Below, piece by piece: positions 24,080-37,147 of a stretch of DNA of 64,000 nt. Made by a program: the position numbers and the translations under genes. The stretch's first letter is position 1, and each line of letters starts with the position of its first letter. The notes beneath the pieces are model-generated. The model had not been told where the DNA came from. It did not search any database and saw only the letters and a list, made by a program, of their open reading frames with translations. Source of the DNA: Asterochloris sp. CNOR1 (taxonomy: Eukaryota > Chlorophyta > Trebouxiophyceae > Trebouxiales > Trebouxiaceae); the NCBI GenBank assembly GCA_963969365.1, contig OZ017756.1:1798001-1862000 (forward strand), in the 5' to 3' direction.

Positions 24080-27000
24080 CTAGCGCGTGGCTGCTGAAGT
24101 TATTCTGTCCTTGAGCTGCGTCACAGCTGCTGAAAGAGGGCTCCCGACACCCACCATGCCCTGGATTCGTGTCAGCATGGCAGAGTCCTGGACCTGCAGG
24201 CACACAGCAGCAGTGGCAGGAGGAGGGGGAGGGCAGCTTTCTGCCAAGGGCCTGCTGCCCTCAGCATGAGAACTTTTGTGTTGCCTGCTCATCTGGCATG
24301 CACAGTGTGTCTTCACGCAGGCTTCAGCGGGCTGGCAACAAGGGCTTGTGTGATGCAGACAGCTGAGCATTTGGGCAACGCATCCATGCTTTGGAACTAC
24401 AACAGGTTGTGTCAGGCTTCGCACCTGCGCAGCTGCCTCTGCAGCCTCCTGCAGCAGGCCAATGGCTGCATACTCCTCAGCCTTCCGTGAAGCATCAGGC
24501 AGCCTGCTGATTAGCCTGCAGCAGCAGCCGTTCATCCATCAAGCCAACCACACACCCCAGGCGACAAGGTCATGTTTTTGTGCCGCAAACAAAGGGTCCA
24601 GACAAGAGCAAACAGGTGGTACAGGGTCCTGGGCATAACAGAGGCTGACAAGGGCAGGCATACCTGGCGAGCACAGGCTTGGGAGCATTGTGAGCTTTGG
24701 CGACTGTGACAAAGGTTTCAAGGGGGATGGGCAGCTTGCGCTCCTGTGAGTAAGCATCCAGTGCCTCCCAGTCCTGGCTGCCAGCCAGGGCGCGAGCCTG
24801 CAGACACATTGCACTCATTAATATTTCAAAGAGTTGCAAAGCTGGGCATTATGTGACAACCGTGTGCGCGCCGGCCAGGGCGCCAGCCTGCACACATGCG
24901 GGGTTGCCCGCCTGTCTGATGACAAGGCAGGCAGGGTCTCAAACACCTGCAGACATTATGAGAAACTTTGTCCCCTGCTTCTGTCAGGCCTGTCCTCACT
25001 GCAGACGGTGCAGGTGAAAGGTGCCAGATTGTGCAGGCCAGCCCTGGCTGCCTGCAAGGCAAGACTTGTTGGCTCACTGCCAAGGGCCACAGATTTGCAA
25101 GGGGAAGCAAAACCCCACCTTGATCCAGGCCCATCGCCGCTCACTCAGCTTGAACTCCTGGCGCACCCGGTTGGCTGCGCGCTGGTTGCCCAGCTTGATG
25201 CACTGCTCCACTGCAGGCCGGCAGCATGGCAGCTAGCTTGATGTGGTGCTCTAGGGTGGGAATGACTTGAGCGGCAACACATTTGCTCAGCTTGGCACTG
25301 CTCCCCTGCAGGCAGACAGGGAGAAAGCAGGGCAGCTCGGCATTGTGTAGTCCTGCACCGCAGTGAGGCAAGACAGGCAGCTCATTTCCCAAGCTTGATG
25401 CAATGCTACACGGCGGCAGGCGGCCAAGTGTGAGGGACAGCTGGCTGCAATGCTCACCTGCAAGCAGGCGACAGCCCACAAGAAGCCAGCTGGTCAGCCT
25501 GTTGCCCCCTGTTGGCATCTGTTGTGAATCCCGCAAACTGTGCACACAGTCAGCCATCCTGGGAGCATTTGCAAAAACAGCTCACCTGTGCACCGCCCAA
25601 AGCCACAGCAAGCAGACGCTCATGTGCCTCACTGACACACAGCCTCTTGCAGTATGCACCAGGCTGCGCCCCAGACTAGCAGGTGCAGATGCACGTAGTC
25701 TCCATCCCCACTGGAACCTCAGCACCAGACCTGCACACAATCATCTCGGGCTCCCACCTGTCTGCACAACGCTGCGTCCCAGGAAGCAGGTGTGCCCCGT
25801 CTCCTGCTCCAAGTCGGCCTGCACCCGTCGCAGCCGCGCAAACTCGCTGCACATGCGCCCCTGGAAGGCGTGCTCCTTGCTCTGCAGCAGAGGGGCGAGA
25901 ACCATTCAGCCCATGGCAGCTGTCACAAGCAGCCAAGGCATCTCGTGTCCAAACCCACAGCACACCTTCCCCCGGACGGCATGCTCCCGGCTCTGCAGCA
26001 GAGGATGGAGGACATTTGAGCCCAGGCGGCCTGTCGTCGGCGTGCACTCGCATCTGCTGCGCAATTGCCTCTGGAGCACATGCTTTCTGCTGGTGGAGAT
26101 GTCGTGTTGAAGCAGCAATGTCAGCGGCAGCTTTGCCCGGTCACTTGTGCCTTAACCCATACCACCAGCATGCAATCTGACGTCACAAATAAAAGTCATG
26201 GGAGCAGCGGCAACAGGCAAGCCTGTGAGTGTATACACAGCGCTCGACAGCAGCGCGTCAAGATGATTCCAACAGAAGCTCCACCACTTTGCCTAGCCAG
26301 ACTTGGATGATATCCTCACCCACAACAATGTGCACAGCACTGTGATTCTCAAAGACCCCACCTGGTTGAACTGGTTGGCAGCGTCTGTGAGGGTCTGCAT
26401 GACCTGCATGCGATCCAGGTCCGCTGCGGAGCTTCCCTGGGCCCCTGGGCGCATGCTGCTGCCCATCTCTGCCAGAGCAGCCACGCTGCGCAGGGCCGTC
26501 TGTAGGTGGGCTTGGCCCATCTTGTCGTAGGCTCGCAGGTCAGCATGCAGCTGGATCACCTCCTCTGGGGCCTGCAGCAGTACACTGGCCCACAGCTTTC
26601 CACAGGGACACATAGCAGGCAAGTCCCACATGTGTCCACCAAGCATACAGAATGGCAGCTGCAGGGAGGCAGGCTCTCTGCGTGGCCACTGTAGCTCAAA
26701 TGACCAATTGCTGGCCTGCGGCCAACAGAAATTATCAGAGCTAGCCTGTGTGTGGGGCTACTGGGCAAGGTGATCCAGGTAGAAAGCACAGCCCAGCTGC
26801 AGGCCCCAGCATGCTGCAGACGGTGGCCTGCGCCTGTTTGCAGGTGTGGCACTGGCGGGCCATTACATCCTGACCCTTGTCAGTTGTGCCTAGCCCACCT
26901 GGCAGCAGGCAACGTCCCCCGTCTTGGACAGGCACCTGGCAACGCTGAGCCGCTGGCAGCATGCATCGGCTCCAATTGCCGCCAGCTGTGCATGGCTATC

Positions 27001-30000
27001 TGCTTATGCTTGTCACAGACCTACCTGCAGCAGATCAGTGTGGTTCACCCACCCAGGCTCACCTGGCGCGCGGAATAAGCCACCCACAAGCGCCGAGCCA
27101 GGGGACGGGTCATGAGCAGGTCCAGGAACTTGGCACGCGGCCATTTGGCCTGGTCCTTGTACATCCTGAAGCCCAGAAAGCTGCTCAGAATTGATGTAGT
27201 TGCTGTGCTTCACGGTGTTTGGTACCTGCCTGGCTATTATACATCCTGCACCACCGGCCTGTTGCATGCGCAGGAGTGAGCACCTGGGCCGCCCAACTGC
27301 AAGGCATGCCCTCCTCACCAGGTCTTTGTACATTCTGCAGGTCCACATCACCAGGCGGGTGCAGCAGGCAGCCCACAACTGCTACAGGATCAGTCAGCAC
27401 AGTCAAGCTGCTGGCAGCATGCATAGGCTTTTGTGGGCTGCTAGCTGCACAGCCTCGTCACAGACCCGTCCTGCAGCTAGCAGCGTGGCCCTCGCCCACC
27501 CAGCCCATCCCAGCGCAGCAACCTGGCATCACACGTAGTGCTCCTTACCCTAAGGACGTCTGCACACCTGGTCAGCAAACCTCTTGAAGCAAAAGTTACT
27601 GGCTGCCTTGTCACCTGAAAAGGACATAGTACACCAGGTCCGTATCCCCGCTGAGCGCAGCCTTGTCCAGTGCACGCTCTGACTCCCCGAGGCTGACCAG
27701 CAGGGGAACCTGCAGCTCAGGATGAATCGCATGAGCGTGCGCTGCGCCGCAATGAGCCATGTCAGCTTTTGCTTGCAACATGACAATGCATGGCAGCTAG
27801 CTGTGCCGTAATGAGCTGTGTCAGCAGCCTGCAGCAACACTGAAATCCCAAAATTGGCAACAGCAGCTGCGCAGACCAGGGGTGCATGCCTGCCCTAATT
27901 GCACAGATGCCCCATGCTGCCGACTCAGGTGCTCATCGCACCTGGTCAGCTGCACAGCTCTCATTTTCCAGGAGCATGGCTGCCAGAGAGCGCCGCCCCA
28001 CGCCCTCAGCGTGCGCAGCCACAAGGCTGTACCTCACTCCTGAATAGCTCTTTAAGCGGGCAGTAATGACGTCGTGCAGCTGTTGATCAGCCATGTCGGC
28101 GGCTGCGCTAATTTTGGAGCACGCCCAGTGGGACAGCACCTGCAGTGGCGCAGCCAGATAGCCTTTGGGTAGGCAGTGTGCCCGTGAACACGGCGGAGCT
28201 GAGGCCAGCTGCTTGTGGAGCAGGCCCAATGGGAAAGCACCTGCACCACAGCCAGTGTGTCAGGGGTGTTGCTGGACAGCGAGGTTGGTAATGGGCTGAT
28301 CTTAGACCAGGCCCAATAGAATAGCAGCTGCAGGGCAGCCTGAGACAGCTGTTGGAGCACATGTTGCCACTGGAGTGCAGAGTTGGTCAGGCGGACGGGC
28401 ACCTGCAGTGGAGAAGCTAGCTGAGCTTTGAGCAGAAGCGGAACAGTAGCAGGAGCATTGAGGGCACCAGACGCCCATGTGGCAGCACCTGCAGGGGCAC
28501 AATCCACCTGCACAAGTGCCTGCACTGCATGGTTCTGCACGATGCCTGCACTGTACTGCAGGAGGCCGACATAGCAGTGTAGTCAGCACTGCACGCCGCC
28601 TGCAGTGCAGCCTGCACTGCATGAGGCCTGCACCACATCACATGGCAGCTGCAGTGCAATGGCGTCAGACACAGCGAAGAGGGCACCTCAAGGCAGGTGG
28701 CCAGCAGCCTTGTAGACTCAGTGGATCCCTGCCAAAGGGAGCTCTGCAGAACATGCAAGCAGCTAATACCTATCTGCCCGTGTCATCCCCATGACATCAA
28801 CACTGCTGTGCCCCTGGCTTGCAAACGGGAGAAGGGCAACACCTGTGAAGGGCAGTCAGCAGGAGCTCAGTGATGGGCAGTGTCAGCATCTATGGATCAG
28901 TCGCCGCAAGATGCTGTGCTTAATCTAGAGCACCTGGCAGGTTTGGCACTCAGCAGCCCTGCACCCACCTCATCCGCTGCCAGGTCCAGCCATCAGCAGG
29001 TCAATGCAATGGTCATCACAGCTGGCCCCCACACCCTGCATCTCCGCAGTGTCTCTGAGTGCTGTGCTTGTCCTCATGCAGCTCTCTGGCCACGCTGGCA
29101 GGAAGCCCTCCTTAATTGCCGTCTGCTGTCTGGTCTCAACTGTCAGCAGGCCACCCTAGAGGACAGCCCTGGGCCCACCACGTCTGCCCCCAGGCCCAGC
29201 ATCTCTGCGATGCGGAGCGCCAGCAGGTGCCGCCGCGCATTGACCAGGCGCGACACCAGCACTGGCATGGTCAGTGCTTCAACCTGAGTGTGTGTCAGAG
29301 GCAGGCCTACGTCGCTGCTGCGCAGGGCGTTCAAGACACGGAGGTTCCTGCAGCAGCAGAGTACTGGTCCCAGGCAATATGTCGCGGGCAGCAGGTGGGC
29401 GCATGACAGCTGCACACGCTAAATTGCAGCATCAGCAGTCTGGTGACAGGTGCAGTGTATGGCACAGCATGCAAGCCATGCATGACAGCTGATGGGCAGT
29501 CTCCTGCAGCACCAAGAGATGGGTCTCACTCATGCAAACATGAGGGGCAGACGCCTGTGCTGAAAATTACATCATGCTCATCATGCCTGACACATCAGCT
29601 GCTGAGGCATGCTGCACAGCTTTTGTGGTGCAGCAGATGGTTAGCGCATGACAGCCTCAGGCTTGGCAGCACTAGCTGCAACTGCACCCAGGTATGCCTG
29701 GAACATCCGCACGCATGCACCAGCACAGCTGCAGGGCTGGTGTGCACACCTGCAGACCTCCAGGATACGTCTGCGGGGACACTTGTCTGCCGCGCAGAAG
29801 GCTCGACCATAGCAAGCTGCCTGCACCGCAGGGCATCAACAGCATGTCATGCCGCCATCAGAAGTGTAATGTCAGATGTGCAATCTCAGGAGTCAGAAAC
29901 TTGCAGCAAGCGTCACCTCGGCGCAGCCCTTGTTGCACCCACTGCAAACAGCAGTATCGACACAGGTCCAGGCAGCAGGCTAACGGTGGCTCTGCCGCAT

Positions 30001-33000
30001 AGCAGGTTGGCAGCAATGTAGCTGTGCAAAGGAATGCCTCCCTCAGCAATGGCAGGATACCTGGGCACACCTTCAGCAGCGCAGCCTGTCTGGGAGCATC
30101 CAGGTCAGCTGCTGCAGCATCCAAGCAGGTGGCCACGGCCTCAGGGAGCCTGCTGGCAATGGCCCGCAGCGCAGCATCAGCCTTGGCCTCCCTCTGTTCA
30201 AAGAGCTGGCGGGCATCAAACAGCATGGCACCTGCAGACAGTGCAGCATGCAGACAGCAGGTCAATGCTGTCTGGAGCCCTTGAAGCATGCACGGAGCAC
30301 ACAATACAGGTTGCACCCCCACCTGCGCACCAGCAGCAGGAGAGCTTGAGCCCTGATCTGCAGTTGTACAGTGCCAAGCATGCACATATCATGAAAGGTA
30401 CTGTGACTGCCCTGCCACCTCATGTTTCCTAGCTACAGCAGCCACCAGCCAGCCAGCCAGAAATGTGCATCCATCATGCAACACCTCGTAGAATCTTGAA
30501 GCCCTGTCTGCTGGACCTTGGCACAATTGGTAATCACTTGGGGCAGTCAATTCAATCTTGAAGACGTCTTGGGCGCACCCAGCATGCGTATCTGCAAGAG
30601 CACTTGGTGCAGATGCTGGCACTTTGACTTCAAACCACAGACTGCTAGAGCCACAACCTGATTTTAAGGCAGTCACCTGGGGCAGTCGACCCGATCCTGA
30701 ACACATCCACCTGCGCATCAGGCACCCTCCTCAACAGCTCATGCTGCTCGTCAGATAGGATGCGCACACTATCACACTCTGTGACCAGCACTGTGCCCTC
30801 CTGTATGGGCAGCTCCAGGGAGTCGCCATAGGGGCCCACCATGAGCAGATTGTCCTGCAGGGTGAGAGCACACATACTGGGCGCAGTGGCAGCCCCAGGG
30901 CTGAGCACGGTGTCAGCTCCATGGGGTGGCTTCAGTGGCACACCATCAGCAGCATGTGGGCTGGACAAAGTGAGGAAGTGGGATGCTGTGTGTGGCCCTG
31001 CTGATCATATTGGAATGCCCCTGGCCTGGTGCAGCACAGAGCGCCTTCCTTGGGTTAGCAACTTTCACAGAGGGGCTGGCTTGAGTCTGTGGTGTGAGAA
31101 ACGCAAGAGGAGCAGAGCGCCTCCCCACTAGTCAGTGCCACTTGCACAACAAGCATATGTGACACCTATCAGGACTTGGTGCAGGTTGTACAACAAGTCA
31201 GCTCACCTGGCCATGCAGCAGGACGCTGTCTGTGCCGCACCAGGCCACCTGCAGCCCCGCTGCCTCAGCTGCAGGGCCCTGGAAGCTGCTCATGCGTTTC
31301 TGGAAGTCTGCCATGCATACCTGCAGGCGCACAGAGGGAGCTGTGAGCAAACGGTGCTGTAGGCAGGCTGTGCAGTCCTGACAAAGCTTGCACCAACGTA
31401 GCATGCTTGCAGGACACTGCAGATCATGACAGCTTGCAAGTGAGTCATGTACTGTGCATGAGTGCCATGGTGCCATCTGAGGTGCAGCCTATACACAATC
31501 AGGAACAGAACTCTCCTGCTGTTTGCAGTATACTCGAGGACTCACCTGGAGGTGCCCATCCTGTTGCAGGGTGGCCACGAATTGGCCATTGGGGGACACA
31601 GCCAGCCCCCTGATGGGCGGGCTCATGGTGGCTACCTGCTGAGCAGCGTCCGCATCCACTGACATCACATTGCTGTCGACAGCCAGCAGCACCTGCAGGC
31701 AGGCACAGGGTGTGGCGCATCCACAATGCATGTGGTGCTGTCAAAAGGAGCTGCACATCAGAGGGCAATGCCAGCAGGTCAGCCCTGCAGGACCTGGCAG
31801 GCACAAAAAGCATCGCCCTGCGGATCAAGCTTAGAGCAGGCAGAGGTCCTGGATTAGCGACAACCCCTTGCCGTTCACTTGTAGCAGTACCAACAGGCAG
31901 ACTGATGGCAGATGTCAAGACAGGGGAATGCACCTGTAGGGCACTATACAGCGTTAGACACAAGACTGCAGCGAGGCAGCTGTCTTGGCAGCTGGCGGCG
32001 GGAGATGCCCTGGCAGACCTCATCTTGACAAGGAGGTCCTGGCAGCCACGAGGTGCAGGACCAGCCAAAAGCTGCACCTGTCCCTGACATACAGCTAAGG
32101 AGACAATGGCGGCTGGTAAAACATAGGGCAGCCTGCTGCAGGGCCCCTGCTGGGACCCTGCCTCCCGCCAGCCCCCCAGCCCTCCAACCCCAGCGTCTGA
32201 GTGGCCCAGCTGCACATCTGGCTCCCAAACAGCCTGACACGCTGCATGCTTTCTCAATGCATCCTGACAGGGAGTGCTGAGGCCTTAGGATGGCAGCGGC
32301 CATGGACTTGGACTTCAGCCATGCAGCACCATGTCCCTTGTGCCCCGAGCAGGCAGGGCACAGACGCACAAGAAGGTATGCACGTCGCTATCTCCCAAAG
32401 CTTGAGGAACATCAGCATTTACATAGAAGAAACACGGCGCCTGCTCACCTCAATGCAGCCCGACAGGGAGTGCCGCGGCTCTAGGATGGCCACAGCCGCA
32501 GGGGCTGCTACCAGCTTGGGGTCTGCCAGCCTGTTGGGCCGTGGTTCCTCCAGCCCTGCCACAGCCCACAGCTGCAGCTTGGTGGTCAGGACTATCAGAC
32601 CGTCGCTGTAGGTTTGGCACATGAGCACACCGTCACGGGTGCACTCTGCCCCCAGGCTGAATTGGCGGGGCAGGCGGTCACCGTGCATGCTGAACAGGTG
32701 CACCTGCAGGGCAGCAGAGAGGTTGCTGTGGGTTGCAACGCCTGTTTGGTAAACACCACAGGCTGCTGTGTTGGCTGCAGAGGTGCACCTGCCGTGAGGT
32801 GGAGTGTGATAGAGAGAGGCAGGCTACATGCTTCTGAGCTGGGACGACAGAGCAGGGGCAAGCGAGTGCCATGCAGGCTGAACAGGTGTACCTGCAGGGC
32901 AGCAGAAGTGCTGCAGTTGTGACTGGCATGGCTGCGTGCAGGTAAGCTGGAGCTTCAGAGCGGGGCCACGCATAGTTTGTGCATGCTGAACAGGGTGCAA

Positions 33001-34119
33001 CTGCAGGCAGGTTATCTGTGGTAGCAAAAAGCCAAATTGGCTGCATGCTACTAAGCTTAGCTGGCAGAAGGGCAAGTGGCTGCTGTGCAGGCTGAAGAGG
33101 TGCACCTGCATGCAGTATAGGGGCTGACTGCATGACTGAGGTGTTCTACCACAGCACCAGCAGAGCTCCATGGAGGGTGCAGGCTCCAGATGCCGGTTGT
33201 CAACATGTACTGCCCACTGACCGCTGCAGGACCCGCCAGGCAATGCAGGTATTCAACGGGCTGGCGGAGTCTGCTCAATCCTGGCAGGTATGCCATCCTA
33301 CGTGTCCTGTCCACGGCATGCATTCCTGGCATGCTATGTGCCCTGACGTCAGCAGTACTGGGACAGCATCGGTGCCCCCAGCTGCAACAGTTCCTGCACT
33401 CTCCCCCGGGCAAGTAAACCCATGCAGTGCAGTCCCCTACCTGACCATCAGGCTGCACCACCATCAGGTCCTCAGAGTCAGTCCAGTCCATGGCAACGAT
33501 GGGTCCCTTGTCCCAGACAAAGGCTGACAGCAGAGTGCCAGCTGCAGTGTAGACTCGCAGGACGGGCTGAGTCATGCCGCCTGAGACTGCCACCATCTGG
33601 CGATCGTCCCTGATCATGGCAATGGGGCCACCAAAGCGGGCAGCTGCCACCCTGTAGGCATATGATAGAGCGTCTGACAGGAGCATTGTGGCTGACCTCT
33701 CCCCCCAAGGTGGCTTCTGAGGCATTGCTCAGCGGCTCAAGGATGTGGCTGCCGCCCTGTAGGCCAGCAGCATCTGACAAACTTTGCCGACTGGCTGAAA
33801 CAATCTCGTCAGGTCTTGCTGCAGCAGGGAGTGCGGCCACAGCTAAGGACGCATGCGGCATGGCCTCAAGCAACACTGCATCAGCAAACGCAGACTTGCA
33901 ATGCCCCAGGCTGCAGCGCACCTCATGTTTTGAAGGTTGATGTCGCCCCAGGCCATGACATGCAGCTGATGGCGCGCATAGAAGCGTTCTCCACATAGCT
34001 CCCATGACCCAACTGCAGGTCAACTCTATAGAACTCAGGCCGCTGCACCCGGACGTCAAAGGGGGGCAGAGGCTCTTCACTGAACATTTACCTGGCGAAA
34101 GCCAACTCCGATCCTCCAT
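24080..34119 (-). CDS. VPS16: VPS16, class C core subunit of HOPS/CORVET
   Basis: Nineteen exons in phase: 34119-34092, 34012-33922, 33651-33441, 32703-32449, 31692-31546, 31320-31207, 30854-30677, 30231-30071, 29820-29750, 29347-29155, 28139-27942, 27709-27615, 27165-27063, 26571-26362, 25881-25758, 25210-25119, 24797-24664, 24515-24425, 24193-24080 (869 aa; human VPS16 is about 840). The N-terminal propeller shows ARFGGPIAMIRDDRQ, FVWDKGPIVAMDWTDSEDL, VAWCGTDSVLLHG; the C-terminal helical solenoid shows LRVLNALRSSDVGLPLTH, VLSHWACSKIS, SGDTDLVYYVL and QDWEALDAYSQERKLPI. VPS16 is a scaffold of the tethering complexes that drive endosome and vacuole fusion. A short exon could be missing between 27062 and 26572. 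Many introns contain repeated copies of exon edges. A truncated duplicate of its 3' end lies at 12.9-13.5 kb. Confidence 0.87.
32690..33115 (-). repeat. Tandem array of VPS16 exon-4 start copies
   Basis: The true fourth exon begins at 32703 with codons for VHLFSMH. Four diverged copies of the same CTGCAG-plus-exon edge lie upstream in the intron, with boundaries near 32788 (VHLCSQH), 32890 (VHLFSLH), 33000 (partial) and 33105 (VHLFSLH), a period of about 85-110 bp. Confidence 0.85.
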
Positions 34120-34479
34120 CAGGTCAGGACATCTGATGCGTGCTATCTCTGACAATTCAGGCTTCGCTGTGGCTCATATTTAGAGTTCTTGCAGAGTTGA
34201 CCTGCATTCGGACACCATTGAGCCAAGGTCTGGTGACCTGCAGCAAGATAAATAAATCCGGTGCTCACCGTGCTTCTTCAATGTTCTAAGCACACCCGGT
34301 CTGGCCCACAGCAATGCATCCAATGATTCTGCAAACGTGTTGAAGATCATGGTGTATACAAATTCATCTTTGCATCAGTATTGAACATCATGGTTGATCA
34401 ACCAACCAAGTCACAGGTAGGAACCCTAACTGCTGATGAACGAACAGATGTGATCAGGGCAGCCGAATAACACCTATTC

Positions 34480-36792
34480 TCAAATCACAGCGACTTTCAC
34501 AATGGTTCCCTGGGATCTCAGAAGGGCGTCGATTGTGGCCAGGTCTCTGGCGCCTTCCTCCACCGACGTCCTGAACACAGCATCCAACACTGGCTGACGA
34601 CCAGACTTGCGGGCCTGCACCTGCAGTGCATCATGAGATTTTTTTCAGAAGAGGTCATGCTCACTGAGGTGCAGGATGTTGCCAGCCCTCACCTGCTCTG
34701 CAAAGGCTGACAGCTCATCTGCCAGCCCTGTGAACGAAAACTGCTTGATCTGAGCCTCAGGGTGCTGCTTGGTCTTGAAGCTCAAGGTGTAGCCAGCACC
34801 TGGAGCACCCCATCCCCCCCGGCTGACCTGCATATGCACAAATGCAAGAAGTCACACCATAGCTACACTCTTAGGGCTTCAACATGCTGTCTGCAATCGC
34901 TCTGTTGCTCGATCCGAGTCACGCCACAGCATGGCCTCACCTCCAGGCTGCCCTCCGTGCCAAATACTGACAAGGAGAAGCGGCTGTTGGGGCTGGCAAA
35001 GGTGATGCTGACGCTAGCTGCGCAGCCGTTGGGGTAGCTCAGGCAGGACACCACAGTATCCGGCGCAGGCAGGCCTGGATCCACAGACCACGAATGGGCA
35101 CAAGCGGTGGCAGCATCCCCCCACCCTGCATGGCACCAGCAGGGTTGGTCGAGCCGTACGAGCTGCAGGCTGCTGAGGCTGAGGCAGGCAGCAGCTGGCA
35201 GTCCCACATGGTTGGCAGAGAGGAATGCTGCCTTGGGGCCAAGACTGCAGAGACAGATATCTGGCTTTGTTGCTGCAAACTCTGCCCTGTGCCCCTGACA
35301 CATTTGCCACATCACTGCGCTGCCAACACAACTTGGCTGCTGCAAGCTGCTGCATTGGACAGGCATGCGGGGCTGACCTGCTGCTCGAGTCAGCAGTCTG
35401 AGGCCTGCAATGTAGTGCACACCAGCGTCTGTGACGAAGCCACCTGGGCAGCCATCAGCATCCCTACACCAGCATTGCTGCACTCAGGCTGATAGAGAGG
35501 TGATCGCCCACTGGAGTCTTTGTCAACCCCGAAAGAGGCAGTGGAGATGACCTGCTTCAGCTTGCACCAGACTGCTGATGATGGCACTATCGATGGCTCA
35601 CCTGCGCCATGCTGATGCGTAATACTTGTTCTGGCTGTTCATTGGCATGCTGGAGTGCAGGTCAATCTGCAGGCAGCAGGAGAAGGTGTGTCGCGCACGT
35701 CAGGGCCTGCAGGGTCAAGATGCACCACTAGCGCTCACACAGCATCGTCAGAGTGTATACAACGCCAAGCTGCTGGCAAAGGAACTTTGTGATCAGCAGC
35801 CACAGCAAGCTGACCTTGATAACAGTGCCCAACTGACTAACGAGGTCAGCTGCCTCCCTGAAGACTGCCTCTGACCTGCTGGACGGAAACTACTTGAGGT
35901 TTGTTTGGTCTTGGACAGCCTTGTGTGCCTGGCCAGAGGCTGACGTAAAGGGCAAGCCCCAATTGCAGGACAGACAAGCCGGCCATGCAGAGCACCCCAG
36001 CTGATTGCGTCTAGCTTCAACAGCATATCAGATTGCTGCCACGCTGCTGCACGCAACTTTGCTGTCCGGCGCCTGTGTGTTTGCTCGAAGCAGGATGGCA
36101 GCCACAGCATTGATGCTGCAGTCAGCCCCTCTGCACTTCCCCTGAGAGCCCCCCTGCTGTTGATCTGAGCAGAATGGGTAGATCAGGGAGACAGATCTTC
36201 AGGATGCTGCACGGGCATGCTGCCCAGCATGCAGCCAGGCTGCTGCACCTGTAGTTCTCAGCCACTGCCCAGAGCGGCCTGTTCCCCGCGTTCCTGTAGG
36301 TATTGAGCGCTGTGGACACCTCGCTAAGGGTAGGTCCCACAGGCTTTTCCTGGAACACATGCTTCCCAGCTTTGAGTGCCTTGGCTGCCACATGTAGAAT
36401 AACTTGCACGGGTAGGACCACCACCACTGCATCAAAGTCTGGTGAGCTGAGCAGCTGGTCAAGCTGGTCCTCTCCATGGTAGGCTTGGGCATGAGGGGAG
36501 AACCTGCAATGTGCAACACACATGCTGCTGGTGAGCAAGCATGAGCTCAGACGCATGCCCAGTACACTCACTCCTGAATAGAAGGCAGCAGTCCTTGAGA
36601 CGCTGCCTCAGACCGGCTCCACACCGCCGTGAGAATTGCCACCTCCTTGCTTTGCCTGCAAGTGTTTCAGTGAGCTGCAAGCTGCTGTATGTGCCAGATC
36701 CGTAAGCCTTCAATCCACCTGAAGATGGGCACCCATGAATCTCTGGCAAATAGGCCAGCACCCAGTAGGGCACACTTCACTGGCTGCTGCAT
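34480..36792 (-). CDS. Gfo/Idh/MocA-family oxidoreductase
   Basis: Nine exons in phase: 36792-36719, 36655-36572, 36503-36249, 35875-35815, 35666-35602, 35463-35378, 35074-34941, 34827-34693, 34620-34480 (344 aa). The N-terminal Rossmann fold has VKCALLGAGLFARDSW, then TAVWSRSEAAS, LLSSPDFDAVVVVLPV and the family signature GKHVFQEKPVGPT. The middle has NKYYASAWRR and GGFVTDAGVHYIAGLRLL, and the end GARDLATIDALL. These NAD(P)-dependent enzymes act on sugars, inositols or related compounds; the substrate is not readable. An in-frame upstream ATG at 36861 is an alternative start. A further short exon between 35378 and 35074 is possible because relatives have about 20 more residues there. It is 355 bp from the divergent STAT-like gene and 360 bp upstream of VPS16. 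Confidence 0.84.
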
Positions 36793-37147
36793 TGGTCTAT
36801 CCTGGACAAGGATCCTCAGATGTGTGTCAAACTTAGTAGCAAAGACAAAGCTGCAACGCACATTGCTCCCGTTAGGGCCTCCTCTCTAGGGTCTTAAGTC
36901 GATGGCCACCACCTCCGCTTGTCACCTCCATGCTATATGCCAATCAACAGCATGCGAGAGAGCAGGGTGACAGGGGCCCCCAACCCCTGTCGACCATAAG
37001 CTGCACATGAGTGAGGGACCGATCGCCAGCTGCACGATGCAGAAACTGAAGGTGTGTTCAGTCTCTGACTTCGTGAGGAAAAGGCACCTGTCCAGCCTCC
37101 TCTTTGATCCGTGCTGAGCCCTGTCTGACAGCGGTCTGCAGCATCAC
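36793..37147. promoter_or_regulatory. Shared intergenic region of divergent genes
   Basis: A 355-bp gap between the start codons of the oxidoreductase (minus) and the SH2 protein (plus). It must hold both 5' UTRs and probably both promoters. No specific element was recognised. Confidence 0.4.

Larger units (their letters stand above)
20450..24660. repeat. Large segmental duplication, right copy
   Basis: Homologous to 9310-13470. This unit holds the RNase Z-like 3' stub, the intact CDIN1-like gene and the true 3' end of VPS16. The block 22529-23889 is almost identical to the left copy. Confidence 0.9.

Noticed and set aside
28402-28860. TGCA/CTGCACTGCA-rich stretch looking like a repeat array
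   Set aside because: Irregular, low-complexity intron sequence of VPS16; no clear unit.
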